From Clostridia bacterium (lineage in GTDB: Bacteria; Bacillota; Clostridia; Christensenellales; UBA1242): a stretch of 64,000 bases of DNA. Positions 23,231 through 33,745 of the stretch are shown piece after piece (the stretch's first letter is position 1; every line of letters begins with the position of its first letter). Made by a program: the position numbers and the translations under genes. The DNA lies in NCBI GenBank assembly GCA_017507215.1, contig JAFWBI010000006.1, positions 75,721-139,720 on the forward strand, read 5' to 3'. The notes beneath the pieces are model-generated. The model ran no database searches, was not told the origin of the DNA, and saw only the letters and a list, made by a program, of their open reading frames with translations.

Positions 23231-23443
23231 TTATTTGCTTAAAAATTCATTTACCTTTTCAACCAACAAATCTGGGTCAACACCATGAACGCCAGCAGCT
23301 TCTTCAAGTGTTTCCATTTGACTCATTGGACAACCAAAACAATGAAGACCAAATCCCATCAAAACTTCTTTAACATTTGGATTAATTCTCAAAACTTCAC
23401 CGATTTGAGTTGTTTTTGTAACTTCAACTTTTTTCTTTTTCAT
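23231..23443 (-). CDS. DUF1858 domain protein
   Basis: A 70-residue DUF1858 (ScdA N-terminal-like) protein. The pattern TQIGEVLRINPNVKEVLMGFGLHCFGCPMSQMETLEEAA is diagnostic, with CFGC the conserved cysteine pair. Such domains occur with hybrid-cluster and ScdA/RIC iron-sulphur repair proteins and are thought to bind metal or redox centres. ATG 23443 is used with AAGGTG six bases upstream. The start lies one base after the stop of the large acidic membrane protein gene, so the two are translated from one message. Confidence 0.9.
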   Translation of the reverse strand: MKKKKVEVTKTTQIGEVLRINPNVKEVLMGFGLHCFGCPMSQMETLEEAAGVHGVDPDLLVEKVNEFLSK

Positions 23444-23444
23444 A

Positions 23445-25679
23445 TTACACACCTTCTTTATACTTATTCATTGCGTCCATAAGCATCTTAAGTTCTTTCT
23501 CAATACGCTTAGCTTGGCTTGCTGAAAGCCCTGATTCGCTCTTTTTCATGAGTTTTTCTGCACGAGATAAAACTTCATCAAATTCTTTGTCATTTTTAAT
23601 TGTAACAGTTTCATCAAAAACTTGTTTTTTAGGTCTGCCACGTTTTGACTTTTCAATAATTGCTTCTGCCATAGCTGTTTTACTCTCTTTTTTCTTTAAA
23701 TTTCTTGGTCTTGGTTCATCTTCTTTTGAACGTTTTGCAGCTGACTTTTTAGCTGGTTTTTTAACGTCTTCAACGATTTCGTCATCATCATATTCTTCAA
23801 TTTCTTCATCATATGATTCATCATAGCTTTCAGGCTCGTTATATCCACCAAAACCTTGTGGTTGCATAGCGCCTTGATAACCTTGTGCACCAAATGCTGG
23901 ACTTACTGGAGCGTTATAGCCACCTTGTGGATAGCCATATCCTTGATTATATTGTGGAGCACCATAACCTTGATTATACATTCCACCTTGAACTCCGTTA
24001 TAAACTGGATAGTCTTCATAACCACCAGCAGAGCTTCTAAACGAGTTCAAAATGTTGTCAGTGTTATCTTCAGCGTTTAAATGAGTAATTCCTGCATTTG
24101 GAACATAATTGTTATTATACGAATCGTTGTATGAAGATTCTGAATAACTTGTTTCTTCAGGTTCAGAATAACTTGTTACCTTTTCTCTTCTTGCAATAGG
24201 TTCATTTCTTTCAATAACAACCCCACCACTTGCAAGTTTTGATTTGGATTTAAATCCACCAACAATAGCAGCGATATTATCTTTCTTTTCTTCTGAAATT
24301 TCTTCAACTTCAGGCTCTAAAATTTCTTCAACTTCAGGCTCTGGAAGTTCGATTGGTTCAACATCAGGAATTTCAAGCTTAACATCTTCAACTTCTTCAA
24401 CAGGTTCAACTTCTTCCTTCTTTTCTTCTTCAACAGCAGCATTTTCTGTTTCATACTTTTCTGCGTTTTCAGCAACTTCAAAATCACCAAGTGATGCAAG
24501 TGGGTCTTCAGACTTATCGTCATCACTTGTTTCAGCCAAAGGTTCTTCAGTTTTTTCTTCTATTTTATTTTCTTCAGATTCACCTTCTTTATTTTCTTCA
24601 GTTGGCTCATCTTTTGTTTTACTATCTTCATCTTTTTGTTTTCTGATGCTAGACATATCTTGCATCATTCCACCCAAAAGTTCACTTCCGTTTTCTAAGT
24701 TTGTGATAGATTTTGAAACTGCTGGAGCTTCGTCATCTTTTATAACATAATCGCTATCAACATTGATATATGGAAGTGATGATGATGTGTTTGGCACTTC
24801 ACTAATAAGTTTATCAACATCAAGATTCTTCTTTTTGAAGAAGTCATATTTGTCGCCAATGTCTTCAGGTTCAACAAGTTCTTCTTTCTTTTCTTCAGCA
24901 CTTTCATCAGATTCAGATTGAGTTTCTGATTGTTCGCCAGATTCAGATTGTTCTTCAACATTCTCAGGTTCTAAAGCTGGAAGCTCTTCCCCTTCAGTTG
25001 TTGCAATTTCATCTTCACCTTGAATAAATGCACCATTTCCGGCAAGTGATGTAACAACCATGCCTTCTTTTGCGAAAATTGAATCTAATAAATCAAGAAG
25101 TTCATATAAACATTCGATATCTGCCTTATAAAGCTGCTGCTTTACTGATGTATAAACAAAGTAGAAAATTTTGCAAATCACAAAGAATATAAGTGGAAGA
25201 ACCATTGCTTCAGCAACCAAATAACAAGAAATCAGTGTACTGTTTCCAAGATATGCAAAGTTTGCCAAAAACAAAACAAAAGTTGCAACGTTGATAAAAC
25301 TTCTCATAAATGACTTGCCTTGGTTCAAAACACCACCAGTCACTTCAACATCAAGTGCGTCACGTCTTGTGATAAAATCAGAAGGCTTTCCAGTTGATGA
25401 AGATTTAAATCTTTTCCAACCATGCGAAAATCCACTTGAAATTTTGCTAGCTTTTAAATCAACAGAATTAACATCATTTGCATTTAATCCACTCTTTTTA
25501 ATAAAATTATACAATTTCACGCAATTTCTGTTAAATTTCTTTTGGAAACTAAGTGCGAGTGAAAACATAATCCACAAAAGATAAAAACCTAAAGCGAGTG
25601 ACGCTGCATAAATTAATCTCTCAGTGGTAATTAATCCTACAATAACTTTAAAAGCTGTTAACAAATAATCATAAATCAT
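23445..25679 (-). CDS. Large acidic, low-complexity membrane protein of unknown function
   Basis: A 744-residue protein with two hydrophobic regions in the N-terminal third (about residues 8-45 and 125-175), followed by a cytosolic or extracellular portion of strongly biased composition. Residues about 215-480 are Glu/Ser/Pro-rich with repeated EPEVEEI-like units; residues about 545-615 are Gly/Tyr/Gln-rich (YNQGYGAPQYNQGYGYPQ). The C-terminal 100 residues turn basic and coiled (KKPAKKSAAKRSK). This resembles scaffold or polar-localisation proteins, but I recognise no family. ATG 25679 is set by GGAGG nine bases upstream. It is upstream of and coupled to the DUF1858 gene. Confidence 0.7.
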   Translation of the reverse strand: MIYDYLLTAFKVIVGLITTERLIYAASLALGFYLLWIMFSLALSFQKKFNRNCVKLYNFIKKSGLNANDVNSVDLKASKISSGFSHGWKRFKSSSTGKPSDFITRRDALDVEVTGGVLNQGKSFMRSFINVATFVLFLANFAYLGNSTLISCYLVAEAMVLPLIFFVICKIFYFVYTSVKQQLYKADIECLYELLDLLDSIFAKEGMVVTSLAGNGAFIQGEDEIATTEGEELPALEPENVEEQSESGEQSETQSESDESAEEKKEELVEPEDIGDKYDFFKKKNLDVDKLISEVPNTSSSLPYINVDSDYVIKDDEAPAVSKSITNLENGSELLGGMMQDMSSIRKQKDEDSKTKDEPTEENKEGESEENKIEEKTEEPLAETSDDDKSEDPLASLGDFEVAENAEKYETENAAVEEEKKEEVEPVEEVEDVKLEIPDVEPIELPEPEVEEILEPEVEEISEEKKDNIAAIVGGFKSKSKLASGGVVIERNEPIARREKVTSYSEPEETSYSESSYNDSYNNNYVPNAGITHLNAEDNTDNILNSFRSSAGGYEDYPVYNGVQGGMYNQGYGAPQYNQGYGYPQGGYNAPVSPAFGAQGYQGAMQPQGFGGYNEPESYDESYDEEIEEYDDDEIVEDVKKPAKKSAAKRSKEDEPRPRNLKKKESKTAMAEAIIEKSKRGRPKKQVFDETVTIKNDKEFDEVLSRAEKLMKKSESGLSASQAKRIEKELKMLMDAMNKYKEGV

Positions 25680-25759
25680 TGTCAAAAACCTCCGATTTCT
25701 TTACCACTTTACTATAACATAATAATTGCAAAAAATCCTAATAAATTACGCATGAAATT

Positions 25760-28700
25760 TTAAATTTCTATTATTTTTTGACTATCAATAAAACATAAAT
25801 ATTTTTTTGAAACCCTAACTTTATATGCTCTTTCAGCAACATCAGCATACACATTTAATTGATATGTGTAGTCTTCAAGTTTTTTATCATTCAATTTTCC
25901 AGTTTTATAGTCAAGCAAAATAGCGTCATTTCCACGTATTATAAGAAGGTCAATAACACCTTGCATGATAAATTCATCATTTTCATTTGCATTTTCGCCA
26001 TAAAGTTTTGCTGAAACTTTTGCATAAAACTCTCTTTCTTTTAAAACAACATCATCTTTCTGAATTTGTTTAAACAAATCCAAACTCAAAACATCTTTAA
26101 TCATTTTTAAATTAACAACATCAAGCTCGTCTTTGAGCATTTTTTGTCTGGCAAGTTCAATCGCATCATCAATATTTTCCAAATTTTTCAAATCAATCAT
26201 TTGGAAGAATTTGTGATAAATCGTTCCCCTTTCAGCAGCTGAAACGGATTCTTCTGAAAATTTATAATCTTCATATTTATCATTTTCATCTTCTTCATCT
26301 TTTGACATTTTCAATATTTTCGATATTGAATTTTTAAGTGGAATTTTAACACTTGAATTAAATGCGTAATTATTTTCGATTAATTCATCGACTTTTTGTT
26401 CAACGAGCAACACCTGCTTTGTTTCAAATTTTGGAACGTCCAGAAGATTTTCAATTTCGAAATTTTCAAAATTAATCAATTCATTGTACCTTCCATCAAG
26501 TTCTTTCACAATAAATCTTTCAAACCAATGCGCAAAACTCATTGGGTGTTTTGGAAACTCACTTGAAAGAGCTTTCTTTTGTTTTGAGCAAACCACAAAA
26601 AGTTTTTCTTTTGCACGAGTCAACGCAACATATAAAAGCCTTTGCTGTTCTTCAACAAGTTTTTTTGTTTCATAAATTCTGATTGCAGAAAGTGGAATTG
26701 ACGATTTTTTTGTTCTGGTTTCAGTGTCATAATAATCTGCGCCAGCGCCAAATCTTTTATTAAACACAACCATTTCCGTTGTCGTTCTAAGATTGAATTG
26801 CTTGCTTGTGTTGATGATAAACACAGCCTTAAACTCAATACCTTTAGATTTATGAATAGTCATAACATTAACAGCATTTCCAGCACATTCATTTTCATAA
26901 ACAACTGAGAAATTTGGATAGTTCGCCAAAAACTCATATGCCGTTTTTTCAGGAAGTCTTGAAATAAACTTGTCAATTTCGTTATTAATCTTCTCACCAT
27001 CAGGGTCAAAAAGATTAATTTTATCAAGCTCAAACTCTTGAACAACCAGCCTTGCCATTTCTTTTAAGGTTCTCAGCCCTGCAAGTTTTTTGAATTTTTC
27101 AACACTACTTTTAAAATCTACAACTTTTTGTTTTAATTTTTCATCTTCAATTTCGCCTGCATAATCAATAGTTTCATAAAACCTAACTTTCATGTTTAAT
27201 TTTCGAAGACTAACAAGTTCGCTGTCTGAAAATCCAAAAAGTTTACTCTTTAAAACCTTGAAAAGCAAGATGTCGTCTTGACTAGAACAAACATAAGAAA
27301 TAAAGTTCAAAATTTCTTGAACATAGTTTCTTGTCATCAAATCATATTTTTCATCACTTGCAATCGGAATACCATAACTTCTAAGCGTGTCCAGAAATCT
27401 GATTGTCTTGTCGTTTCTCGATTGCACCAAAATTGCAATTTCACCATATTTTAAAGGTTTTTCACTAAGTGAACTTGTGAGTTCTGCAATCTTTTTTGCA
27501 ACAAAATTTGCTTCAGCAACCGACTTTTCAGCTTCTTCTTCAATTTCTTGAACGTGGTTTTTAACTGAATAAACACCTGTTGCATTTTGTTTTTCACGTT
27601 TTTCTTTTGTTGTGTCGATATAGCATAAATTCACACTAAGTGGTGCATCTGCATTTGATTCGCCAGCCACAAATGTTGAGTCTTTTGCATAATCAACCCC
27701 ACCAAAATTTTCTGTCATCACACCAGAAAAAACTTCATCAACAAACTTCAAAATCTTTTTATCGCTTCTGAAATTTGCATTGAGTTTAATAAGCCTTGCA
27801 TAATCTTGAACTTCAGAAAACTCCTTGCATTTTGAAGTGAAAATTTCAGGGTCACAATGTCTGAATCTATAAATGCTTTGCTTGATGTCACCCACCATAA
27901 ACCTGTTTGTTTTGCCAGAAATCATAGATATTATTTTTTCTTGAACTTCGTTTATATCTTGATATTCATCAACAAAAATATATTTATATTTTTCTTGAAC
28001 AGCCTTGCAAATTGCGTCATTTTCAAGAATTTTGAGCGCATATTTTTCCAAATCATTAAAGTCAAGACCATTGACATCTTTTTTGAATTTTGAATAGATT
28101 TCATTAAATTCTTGAACAAGCGCAAAAAGGTCTTGAAGATTTTGTTTAATTTCAACAAGCCCATCAATCAAAACGTTTTCATCAGAGGACACAAAATTGT
28201 CTTTATAATTTGTCACCTTGTCTTTTGTTTTTGTCTTTAAAGTTTCTGCATCATCTCTCAAAAATTCAAATTCTTCTGGAAGTCGCTTTGCTCTTGGATA
28301 ATTAATTTCAAACAAGTTTCTTGCATTAACCAAATAAGAATTATGCTTGTTGACCGTCTTTAACAGCGAAGCCATTTCTGAAAAATAATCATAATATGTC
28401 AAACAGCCAAGGTCTGCACATTTTTGAGCAAACGCTTCACATTCTTCTGCGTCTTCTTTGATTCTGCTGGTCACATAATCATTAATCAGTTTTGCACAAA
28501 CATTACTTTCAAGATTTGACTCATAACTCTCTTCAAGTTTTTGTTTAAACCACTTTTCACCATCATTGATTGAATTTAAAAAGTCATTAAACTTATAAAT
28601 CACATCTTTAAGAGCAGCATTCTGTCTTTTTTTCTGATAGATATCATAGAGCCTGAAATATGCCACATCACCCTGCTTTTCTTTTGCTTCAAACAGCTTT

Positions 28701-29122
28701 GAAATGGCTTTTTCTTTCAAGTTTTCACTTTCATCTCCGTCAACAATTTTATAAGACGGGTCAATATTCACTTCATAAAAATATGTTGAAATAAGCTTCG
28801 AATAAAAACTGTGAAGGTCAGAAATGTCAGCAACAGCCACATTTTCAATTTGTTCCAAAACATAGTCATCAGCATTCTCAATTTCTAAAAGTCTGCTCAC
28901 AAGTTTTTCTTTCATGTCTGTTGCACTTGCCTTTGTGAAAGTGACAATCAAAAAGTTTGTGATTGGTGTTTTTTCAGCCTTAACACCAAGCATTAAATCA
29001 ACAATTCTTTGAATCATGACAGTTGTTTTTCCACTGCCAGCAGAAGCCGAAACAAGCAAACTTTTATTTCTATCAGAAAATGCTTGTTCTTGTTCTTTTG
29101 TCCAACTAAAAGTTTTACCCAT
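25760..29122 (-). CDS. addA: AddA helicase-nuclease subunit
   Basis: A 1120-residue subunit of the AddAB (RecBCD-equivalent) complex, which unwinds and resects double-strand DNA ends for recombination. UvrD-type helicase motifs are complete: SASAGSGKTTV (motif I), VDEYQDINEVQ (II), MTIHKSKGIEFKAVF (V) and LLYVALTRAKEKL (VI). The C-terminal nuclease holds the LLDYKTGK catalytic motif. ATG 29122 has a GGGGGA site and overlaps the addB stop by 8 bp. Length is slightly below Bacillus AddA (about 1230). Confidence 0.97.
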   Translation of the reverse strand: MGKTFSWTKEQEQAFSDRNKSLLVSASAGSGKTTVMIQRIVDLMLGVKAEKTPITNFLIVTFTKASATDMKEKLVSRLLEIENADDYVLEQIENVAVADISDLHSFYSKLISTYFYEVNIDPSYKIVDGDESENLKEKAISKLFEAKEKQGDVAYFRLYDIYQKKRQNAALKDVIYKFNDFLNSINDGEKWFKQKLEESYESNLESNVCAKLINDYVTSRIKEDAEECEAFAQKCADLGCLTYYDYFSEMASLLKTVNKHNSYLVNARNLFEINYPRAKRLPEEFEFLRDDAETLKTKTKDKVTNYKDNFVSSDENVLIDGLVEIKQNLQDLFALVQEFNEIYSKFKKDVNGLDFNDLEKYALKILENDAICKAVQEKYKYIFVDEYQDINEVQEKIISMISGKTNRFMVGDIKQSIYRFRHCDPEIFTSKCKEFSEVQDYARLIKLNANFRSDKKILKFVDEVFSGVMTENFGGVDYAKDSTFVAGESNADAPLSVNLCYIDTTKEKREKQNATGVYSVKNHVQEIEEEAEKSVAEANFVAKKIAELTSSLSEKPLKYGEIAILVQSRNDKTIRFLDTLRSYGIPIASDEKYDLMTRNYVQEILNFISYVCSSQDDILLFKVLKSKLFGFSDSELVSLRKLNMKVRFYETIDYAGEIEDEKLKQKVVDFKSSVEKFKKLAGLRTLKEMARLVVQEFELDKINLFDPDGEKINNEIDKFISRLPEKTAYEFLANYPNFSVVYENECAGNAVNVMTIHKSKGIEFKAVFIINTSKQFNLRTTTEMVVFNKRFGAGADYYDTETRTKKSSIPLSAIRIYETKKLVEEQQRLLYVALTRAKEKLFVVCSKQKKALSSEFPKHPMSFAHWFERFIVKELDGRYNELINFENFEIENLLDVPKFETKQVLLVEQKVDELIENNYAFNSSVKIPLKNSISKILKMSKDEEDENDKYEDYKFSEESVSAAERGTIYHKFFQMIDLKNLENIDDAIELARQKMLKDELDVVNLKMIKDVLSLDLFKQIQKDDVVLKEREFYAKVSAKLYGENANENDEFIMQGVIDLLIIRGNDAILLDYKTGKLNDKKLEDYTYQLNVYADVAERAYKVRVSKKYLCFIDSQKIIEI

Positions 29123-32100
29123 TTTCTTCCCCCTGATTAGTGTCAAAACTAGAAATATCGACTTTATTCATGCACACACGACCATATTTAAACTTAGAGT
29201 TTTCAAGCCCACAAAAACCTGCAAGCTTGCAATAACCACACCTTGAAGTGCCCTGTGAAGCAGATGCCGAAAATGGCGCCGGCTCAATATATCCCGACAA
29301 AATTTCTTCTATCGCATTTTTGCACAAAAGCTCATTATAGTCTTTAACATTATCAAACTCTTTGGCTGTTAAATTTTTGCTGCTTCTTCCTGAAAATTCA
29401 AATCCCGAAGCACTTGTTTTAACTTTGAGTGGAACGAATGAACTTTCTTTGTTGTCTTGCGAAAGTGTTCTGTCCATATGACAAGCGACATCAACATCAT
29501 TAATCAAAAAACCTTCCATTCGATACATGTTTTTAAGCATTTTGTCATTCGTTGCATAATCACTGTGCACTGGCAAATAAAACACGCCAGCCACTTGCTT
29601 ATTTCCATATTTAGTCACAGCTGAAACATATGATATCAACTGAATTTTAACACCATAATAAATCGAACTGAAATCGCTTTCAACCTTTCCCGTTTTATAG
29701 TCAATGATTCTAACATAGTTTCCAAACTCATCAATTCGGTCGATTTTTCCTTCAATTTTTATAATTTTTCCACCATCAAGCTCAAATTCAACAGCATTTT
29801 CGCCACCAAATTCCCACTCAGAAATTTTGTGCTTAAATGACGAATTTTTCTGCTCGAAAAGAATGTGTGAACACAATTTTTTGCACTCACCAAAAATAAT
29901 TTTCAATATTGCATTGTTTCTGTCGGTGTTCACTCCAGACTCGCTAACAGCAGTGTCTAAAATTTCTTTAACAACCTTCTCAAGCTTGTCATTATCACCG
30001 ATTTCAAGCTCACCAACCTTAACAATGAAAAGCTCTGCAACCCTGTGAATAATTGTTCCCACATCAAGGCTAGAAAGTTTTGCGTCTTTGTTTTCTTTAA
30101 GCCTAAGCCCATAAGTTGCAAAAAACAGATATGGACAATCAAAATATTTCTCAAGCTGAGAAACACTTGTTTTATCACCAAAAAAGTATAACCCATCAGC
30201 ATTTTTGAGTGTAAAATCATTTTCACTGTAATCAATGCCGTTTAAAAATCTTTCAAAAGGCTTTGAAATATTGTTTTTTATTTCACTGTATTGTTTGTTT
30301 AAATCAGAAGCAACAACACCTTCACTATTTAAAAACTTGTTAACATTTAACGCAAAACGCTTTGCATAATTCTCAAAATTAACAAATTCAACTTTCTTAT
30401 AGTTTTTCGAAATAATTTCTTCACCAAAAAGGTTTTTAAGCCTTAAAACTGCCCTTGCTGGAACATTTGACTTGCCATCAAAAGCATTTAAGCTATAAGA
30501 CACAAAAAGTTTTTCAGAAGGTTCTAAAAGTGCTTCATATGTCTTGAAATTTTCTCTCTTATTTATTTCCTTAACGGTTGGTTCAACCGGCTTTTTTATC
30601 ACCGAAATTGTCTCTTCAAGTTCTCTGTCTAAAATGATGCCTGAATCATCAATCTTTGTTGGAAATTTCCCTTCTTCTGCCCCAAAAATAAACAAATCTT
30701 TGATGGCATAGAAACCATCTGTGTTGTTTTGAATAATAACACAGTCGATTGAAACTGGCGATAAATTAAGCTTCACAGAAGAAAATCCTGTGAAATAAAC
30801 TTGCAGAAACTCATCAAGCGAAATCTCAAGTTCACCCATAAAGTTCATGGCTGAAACATTGAATTTTTCTTGTTTTTCAAGAACTTGCAAAGCTATTTCT
30901 GATTCAATTAAGTTGCCATTTTCTTTCTCATAATTTGAAATATTTTCAATCTTTTCTGAAATATTGAAATAGTCATTCAAAAACGCAGCAAGTTCAACAA
31001 AGTCACTGAATTTTTTGCAGGCACAAACTCTCTCCTTAAAAAGCAAATAAAACGCTTTGAATCTTGAAATTATTTTTTCCACTTTTTGTTGTGCTTTTTT
31101 TGAGTCATTTTTATTTTCATGGTACTCTAAAACATCTTCATAAGAAACACCCGTTTCTTTGAAATATTTAAACATATATGAAAAGTCATCATTAGCCCAA
31201 ATTGGATTAGAAATAAACGAAAGCACCTTTTCTTGCGACAAATTGAATTTCACAAGTTCAAGTGCATCATAGAAAAATTTAATCACAAAGTGTTTTGAAA
31301 TATCATAAGAATCATTGATAAAATAAGGAATGTTATATTCATCAAAACATTCTTCAATAAGTTTTTTGTTTGTTTCTAAGTCGCAAACAAAAAGCCCAAT
31401 ATCTTTATATCTTTTGCCAGCTGCAATCTCAAGCAAAATCTTGTTTGCCACTTGGTCAATTTCTTGTCTTTTTGAAATTGCTTCAAAAATTTCAACACTG
31501 CCTTGTGGCTTCACTTTATAACTTCTGTTTGCAAATAAATAATTTTGAATAGCATAAAAATCACCCGGCTTCTTTGTTTTGAAAAAAATCGGATTATATG
31601 GATATTTAAGTTCATCAGCAACTCTTTTCAGTTTCAAATAAAGCTCATTATTTTGGATATGCTTATCTTCTCTCTTTTCATTAAAATAAACACAAGAAAA
31701 TGTGATTTCTTTTGAATGAGTTGCAAGTTCTTTCAAAACAGAAATCATTTCATAGGTCACGTTGTCAAACCCAACCACAAAAATTTCTGAATTTCTTATA
31801 ACATCGCTTGATTTCGCAAATTTTGAAATCAAGTTAAGTTTGTCAAGGTCATCAAACAAGCTGTCTCCAAGAGCCTTTTCATATTCAGCATATAAAAACG
31901 CAATATCTTTAAGCTTTGCTCTGAGTGATTCAGACTTTGTTTCAAGCGACAACAATAAGTCTTCTGGTGTAACATTACTTGATTTAAACTGCGTAATTGT
32001 TTCATAAATCTTGTCAGCAAAACCAGGGGTTTTAGCAATCTTTTTATAGCACTCAAGCTGCGAAATATTATCATAAATAATTTTTCTAAGCAAAAGCACA

Positions 32101-32363
32101 CAAACTTGTTTTGAAACGATTTTTTCAGACGAAACAAAACCCAGCCTGTTTATAAGTCTAACAAAGCTATACACAAAAATATTCGCAAACGCATGCTCTT
32201 TTGAAAGCTCTAAAAGTTCTTTTTCAATTATGATTGACTTTGTTTCTGGAACAATCACAATATAATCTTGAAAACGATTCTCTTCGGCCTTTTTGACAAC
32301 ACTTAAAAGTGCTGAAGTGGTTGCATTTTTGGTTGTATCAGAAAGAATATAGTTAATTTTCAT
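29115..32363 (-). CDS. addB: AddB helicase-nuclease subunit
   Basis: A 1082-residue AddB partner, carrying a second nuclease and the chi-scanning inactivated helicase fold. The C-terminal part shows nuclease motif RIIDYKTGK and four cysteines positioned to hold the AddB iron-sulphur cluster: one in FDCPYLFF and three in CGYCKLAGFC near the end. The N-terminal helicase-like half is divergent, as usual, with no clear Walker A. ATG 32363 is chosen from several in-frame ATGs because GGAG lies six bases upstream. It is first in the addB-addA operon, divergent from the YugP-like gene. Confidence 0.95.
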   Translation of the reverse strand: MKINYILSDTTKNATTSALLSVVKKAEENRFQDYIVIVPETKSIIIEKELLELSKEHAFANIFVYSFVRLINRLGFVSSEKIVSKQVCVLLLRKIIYDNISQLECYKKIAKTPGFADKIYETITQFKSSNVTPEDLLLSLETKSESLRAKLKDIAFLYAEYEKALGDSLFDDLDKLNLISKFAKSSDVIRNSEIFVVGFDNVTYEMISVLKELATHSKEITFSCVYFNEKREDKHIQNNELYLKLKRVADELKYPYNPIFFKTKKPGDFYAIQNYLFANRSYKVKPQGSVEIFEAISKRQEIDQVANKILLEIAAGKRYKDIGLFVCDLETNKKLIEECFDEYNIPYFINDSYDISKHFVIKFFYDALELVKFNLSQEKVLSFISNPIWANDDFSYMFKYFKETGVSYEDVLEYHENKNDSKKAQQKVEKIISRFKAFYLLFKERVCACKKFSDFVELAAFLNDYFNISEKIENISNYEKENGNLIESEIALQVLEKQEKFNVSAMNFMGELEISLDEFLQVYFTGFSSVKLNLSPVSIDCVIIQNNTDGFYAIKDLFIFGAEEGKFPTKIDDSGIILDRELEETISVIKKPVEPTVKEINKRENFKTYEALLEPSEKLFVSYSLNAFDGKSNVPARAVLRLKNLFGEEIISKNYKKVEFVNFENYAKRFALNVNKFLNSEGVVASDLNKQYSEIKNNISKPFERFLNGIDYSENDFTLKNADGLYFFGDKTSVSQLEKYFDCPYLFFATYGLRLKENKDAKLSSLDVGTIIHRVAELFIVKVGELEIGDNDKLEKVVKEILDTAVSESGVNTDRNNAILKIIFGECKKLCSHILFEQKNSSFKHKISEWEFGGENAVEFELDGGKIIKIEGKIDRIDEFGNYVRIIDYKTGKVESDFSSIYYGVKIQLISYVSAVTKYGNKQVAGVFYLPVHSDYATNDKMLKNMYRMEGFLINDVDVACHMDRTLSQDNKESSFVPLKVKTSASGFEFSGRSSKNLTAKEFDNVKDYNELLCKNAIEEILSGYIEPAPFSASASQGTSRCGYCKLAGFCGLENSKFKYGRVCMNKVDISSFDTNQGEENG

Positions 32364-32440
32364 ATGCTTCTCCATTTTCATTTTACAATATTTATGAAGA
32401 TAATTCAACAAACTAATAAAAAAACTGCTTAATAATAAAT

Positions 32441-32469
32441 TTGACAGATGACATATAATTAATTAAACT
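32441..32469 (+). promoter_or_regulatory. Promoter of the YugP-like gene
   Basis: TTGACA (32441-32446), 17-bp spacer, TAAACT (32464-32469); AAGGAG follows before ATG 32489. Confidence 0.6.
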
Positions 32470-32488
32470 AATAATCAAGGAGATTTTT

Positions 32489-33208
32489 ATGGACTGGACA
32501 CTCGTTTATGTTATTGCAACACTTTTAATTCTGCCAGCATTCATCTATGGTGGAATAAGCCACATTGTTTCAACAAACACATTTGATAAATATTCAAAAA
32601 ACTTAGCTCAAAGTGGAATCACTGCAAATGAACTTGCAAGAAAACTTTTAGAAAATGCAGGAATCAACGACGTTGAAGTTGTGAGAATTGATGGAAAACT
32701 CACCGACTGCTATGACCCACGTCACAAGGTCATCAAACTTTCAACAGAAACATATGATTCATCATCAATCGCAGCACTTGGCGTTTGTGCACACGAAGTT
32801 GGCCACGCAGTTCAAGATGCAAAAGGAACATTTTTGTTCAGACTTAGAAGCGCAATAGTTCCAACTGTGAACTTCTTATCAAAAATGTATATTCCACTCA
32901 TTCTCTTAGGTTCAATTTTAAGCTTTACATTCATGATTGAATCAATCGGATTCTATATGATTTGGGCAGCAATCATCATGTATGGCGCAGACACATTATT
33001 TTATTTTATCACCCTTCCACTCGAACATGACGCATCAAAAAGAGCTCTTGAAATGCTTAGAGAAACCGGAACTTTAAACGGAAGTGAACTTTCAAGCGCA
33101 AACAACGTGCTTAAAGCAGCAATTCAAACATATATTGCAACACTTGCCATTTCACTTTTATATTTCTTGAGATTTTTAAGTTACGCATTAATTTTCAGAA
33201 AAGACTAA
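32489..33208 (+). CDS. Membrane zinc metallopeptidase, YugP type
   Basis: A 239-residue neutral zinc metallopeptidase of the DUF2268/YugP group. The zinc-binding HEVGHA lies in GVCAHEVGHAVQDAKG (near residue 97-103), with membrane segments at the N-terminus, at about 125-170 and near the C-terminus. The DPRHKVIKLSTETYD stretch just before the motif is characteristic. Substrates are unknown. It is a single gene with a strong terminator, divergent from addB. GGAG precedes ATG 32489. Confidence 0.92.
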   Translation: MDWTLVYVIATLLILPAFIYGGISHIVSTNTFDKYSKNLAQSGITANELARKLLENAGINDVEVVRIDGKLTDCYDPRHKVIKLSTETYDSSSIAALGVCAHEVGHAVQDAKGTFLFRLRSAIVPTVNFLSKMYIPLILLGSILSFTFMIESIGFYMIWAAIIMYGADTLFYFITLPLEHDASKRALEMLRETGTLNGSELSSANNVLKAAIQTYIATLAISLLYFLRFLSYALIFRKD

Positions 33209-33235
33209 AAAACACCCAACAGCTTGGGTGTTTTT
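33208..33235 (+). terminator. Intrinsic terminator of the YugP-like gene
   Basis: Stem AAAAACACCCAA / TTGGGTGTTTTT. Confidence 0.9.
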
Positions 33236-33262
33236 ATTTGATAAAATGTTTAAATGCACATA

Positions 33263-33294
33263 AAAAAAGACATACGAACTCGTATGTCTTTTTT
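33263..33294 (-). terminator. Intrinsic terminator of the small basic protein gene
   Basis: Stem AAAAAAGACATACGA / TCGTATGTCTTTTTT, abutting the stop at 33296. Confidence 0.9.
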
Positions 33295-33295
33295 A

Positions 33296-33745
33296 TTAAC
33301 CGAATAATGAACCTTCTCTTGCAACACTAACAACTTTTCTTGCTTCATCTGTCATTGTGTAGATTTCGCAAGCCTTTGCATTGTCGATAATTTCAGGCTT
33401 TGCAGCAGTTTTTGCCTTTGTTGTTTTAGAAGTTGCTTTTTTGATTTCAGCCTTATCTTCAACCTTCACAACAGAAGTTGGTCTGAAGCTAAAATCAAAA
33501 TAATCATCAACCTTAGAAATTGTCGCCTTAACAGATTTCTTTGAAGCATTAGTCACATTCTTTTCAAATCCAGCTTCTCTGGTGCTTTTAACTTTCTTTT
33601 TTGCAGAATTGTTGTTGATTTCAACAATACCATAGTTTTCAACTTCTTTTTCAGCTTCAGATGCAATAACTTTTGAAGCTTTTGAACCAGCTGTGCTAGC
33701 AAGATTAACATCATCAAATTCAACAGTATAAACTTTACGTGCCAT
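33296..33745 (-). CDS. Basic low-complexity protein of unknown function
   Basis: A 149-residue Lys/Ala/Ser/Thr-rich protein without a recognisable domain. A short conserved-looking start (MARKVYTVEFDDVNLAS) and end (ACEIYTMTDEARKVVSVAREGSLFG) bracket a disordered Lys-rich middle (TSKTTKAKTAAK). It may bind nucleic acid or be a small structural protein, but this is only composition. AAAGGAG precedes ATG 33745. A nearly pure A/T stretch of about 150 bp lies upstream. Confidence 0.6.
   Translation of the reverse strand: MARKVYTVEFDDVNLASTAGSKASKVIASEAEKEVENYGIVEINNNSAKKKVKSTREAGFEKNVTNASKKSVKATISKVDDYFDFSFRPTSVVKVEDKAEIKKATSKTTKAKTAAKPEIIDNAKACEIYTMTDEARKVVSVAREGSLFG

Noticed and set aside
24244..24750. 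Serine-rich reading frame opposite the acidic gene
   Set aside because: It is the antisense reading of Glu-rich codons (TTC/TCA runs) with no ribosome site; the same applies to other long antisense frames in this window.
23445..25679. Repeats within the large acidic gene as a CRISPR or tandem-repeat locus
   Set aside because: The repetitions are in-frame Glu/Pro and Gly/Tyr/Gln codon patterns of variable unit length with no spacer structure. No CRISPR array or cas gene was seen anywhere in the window.
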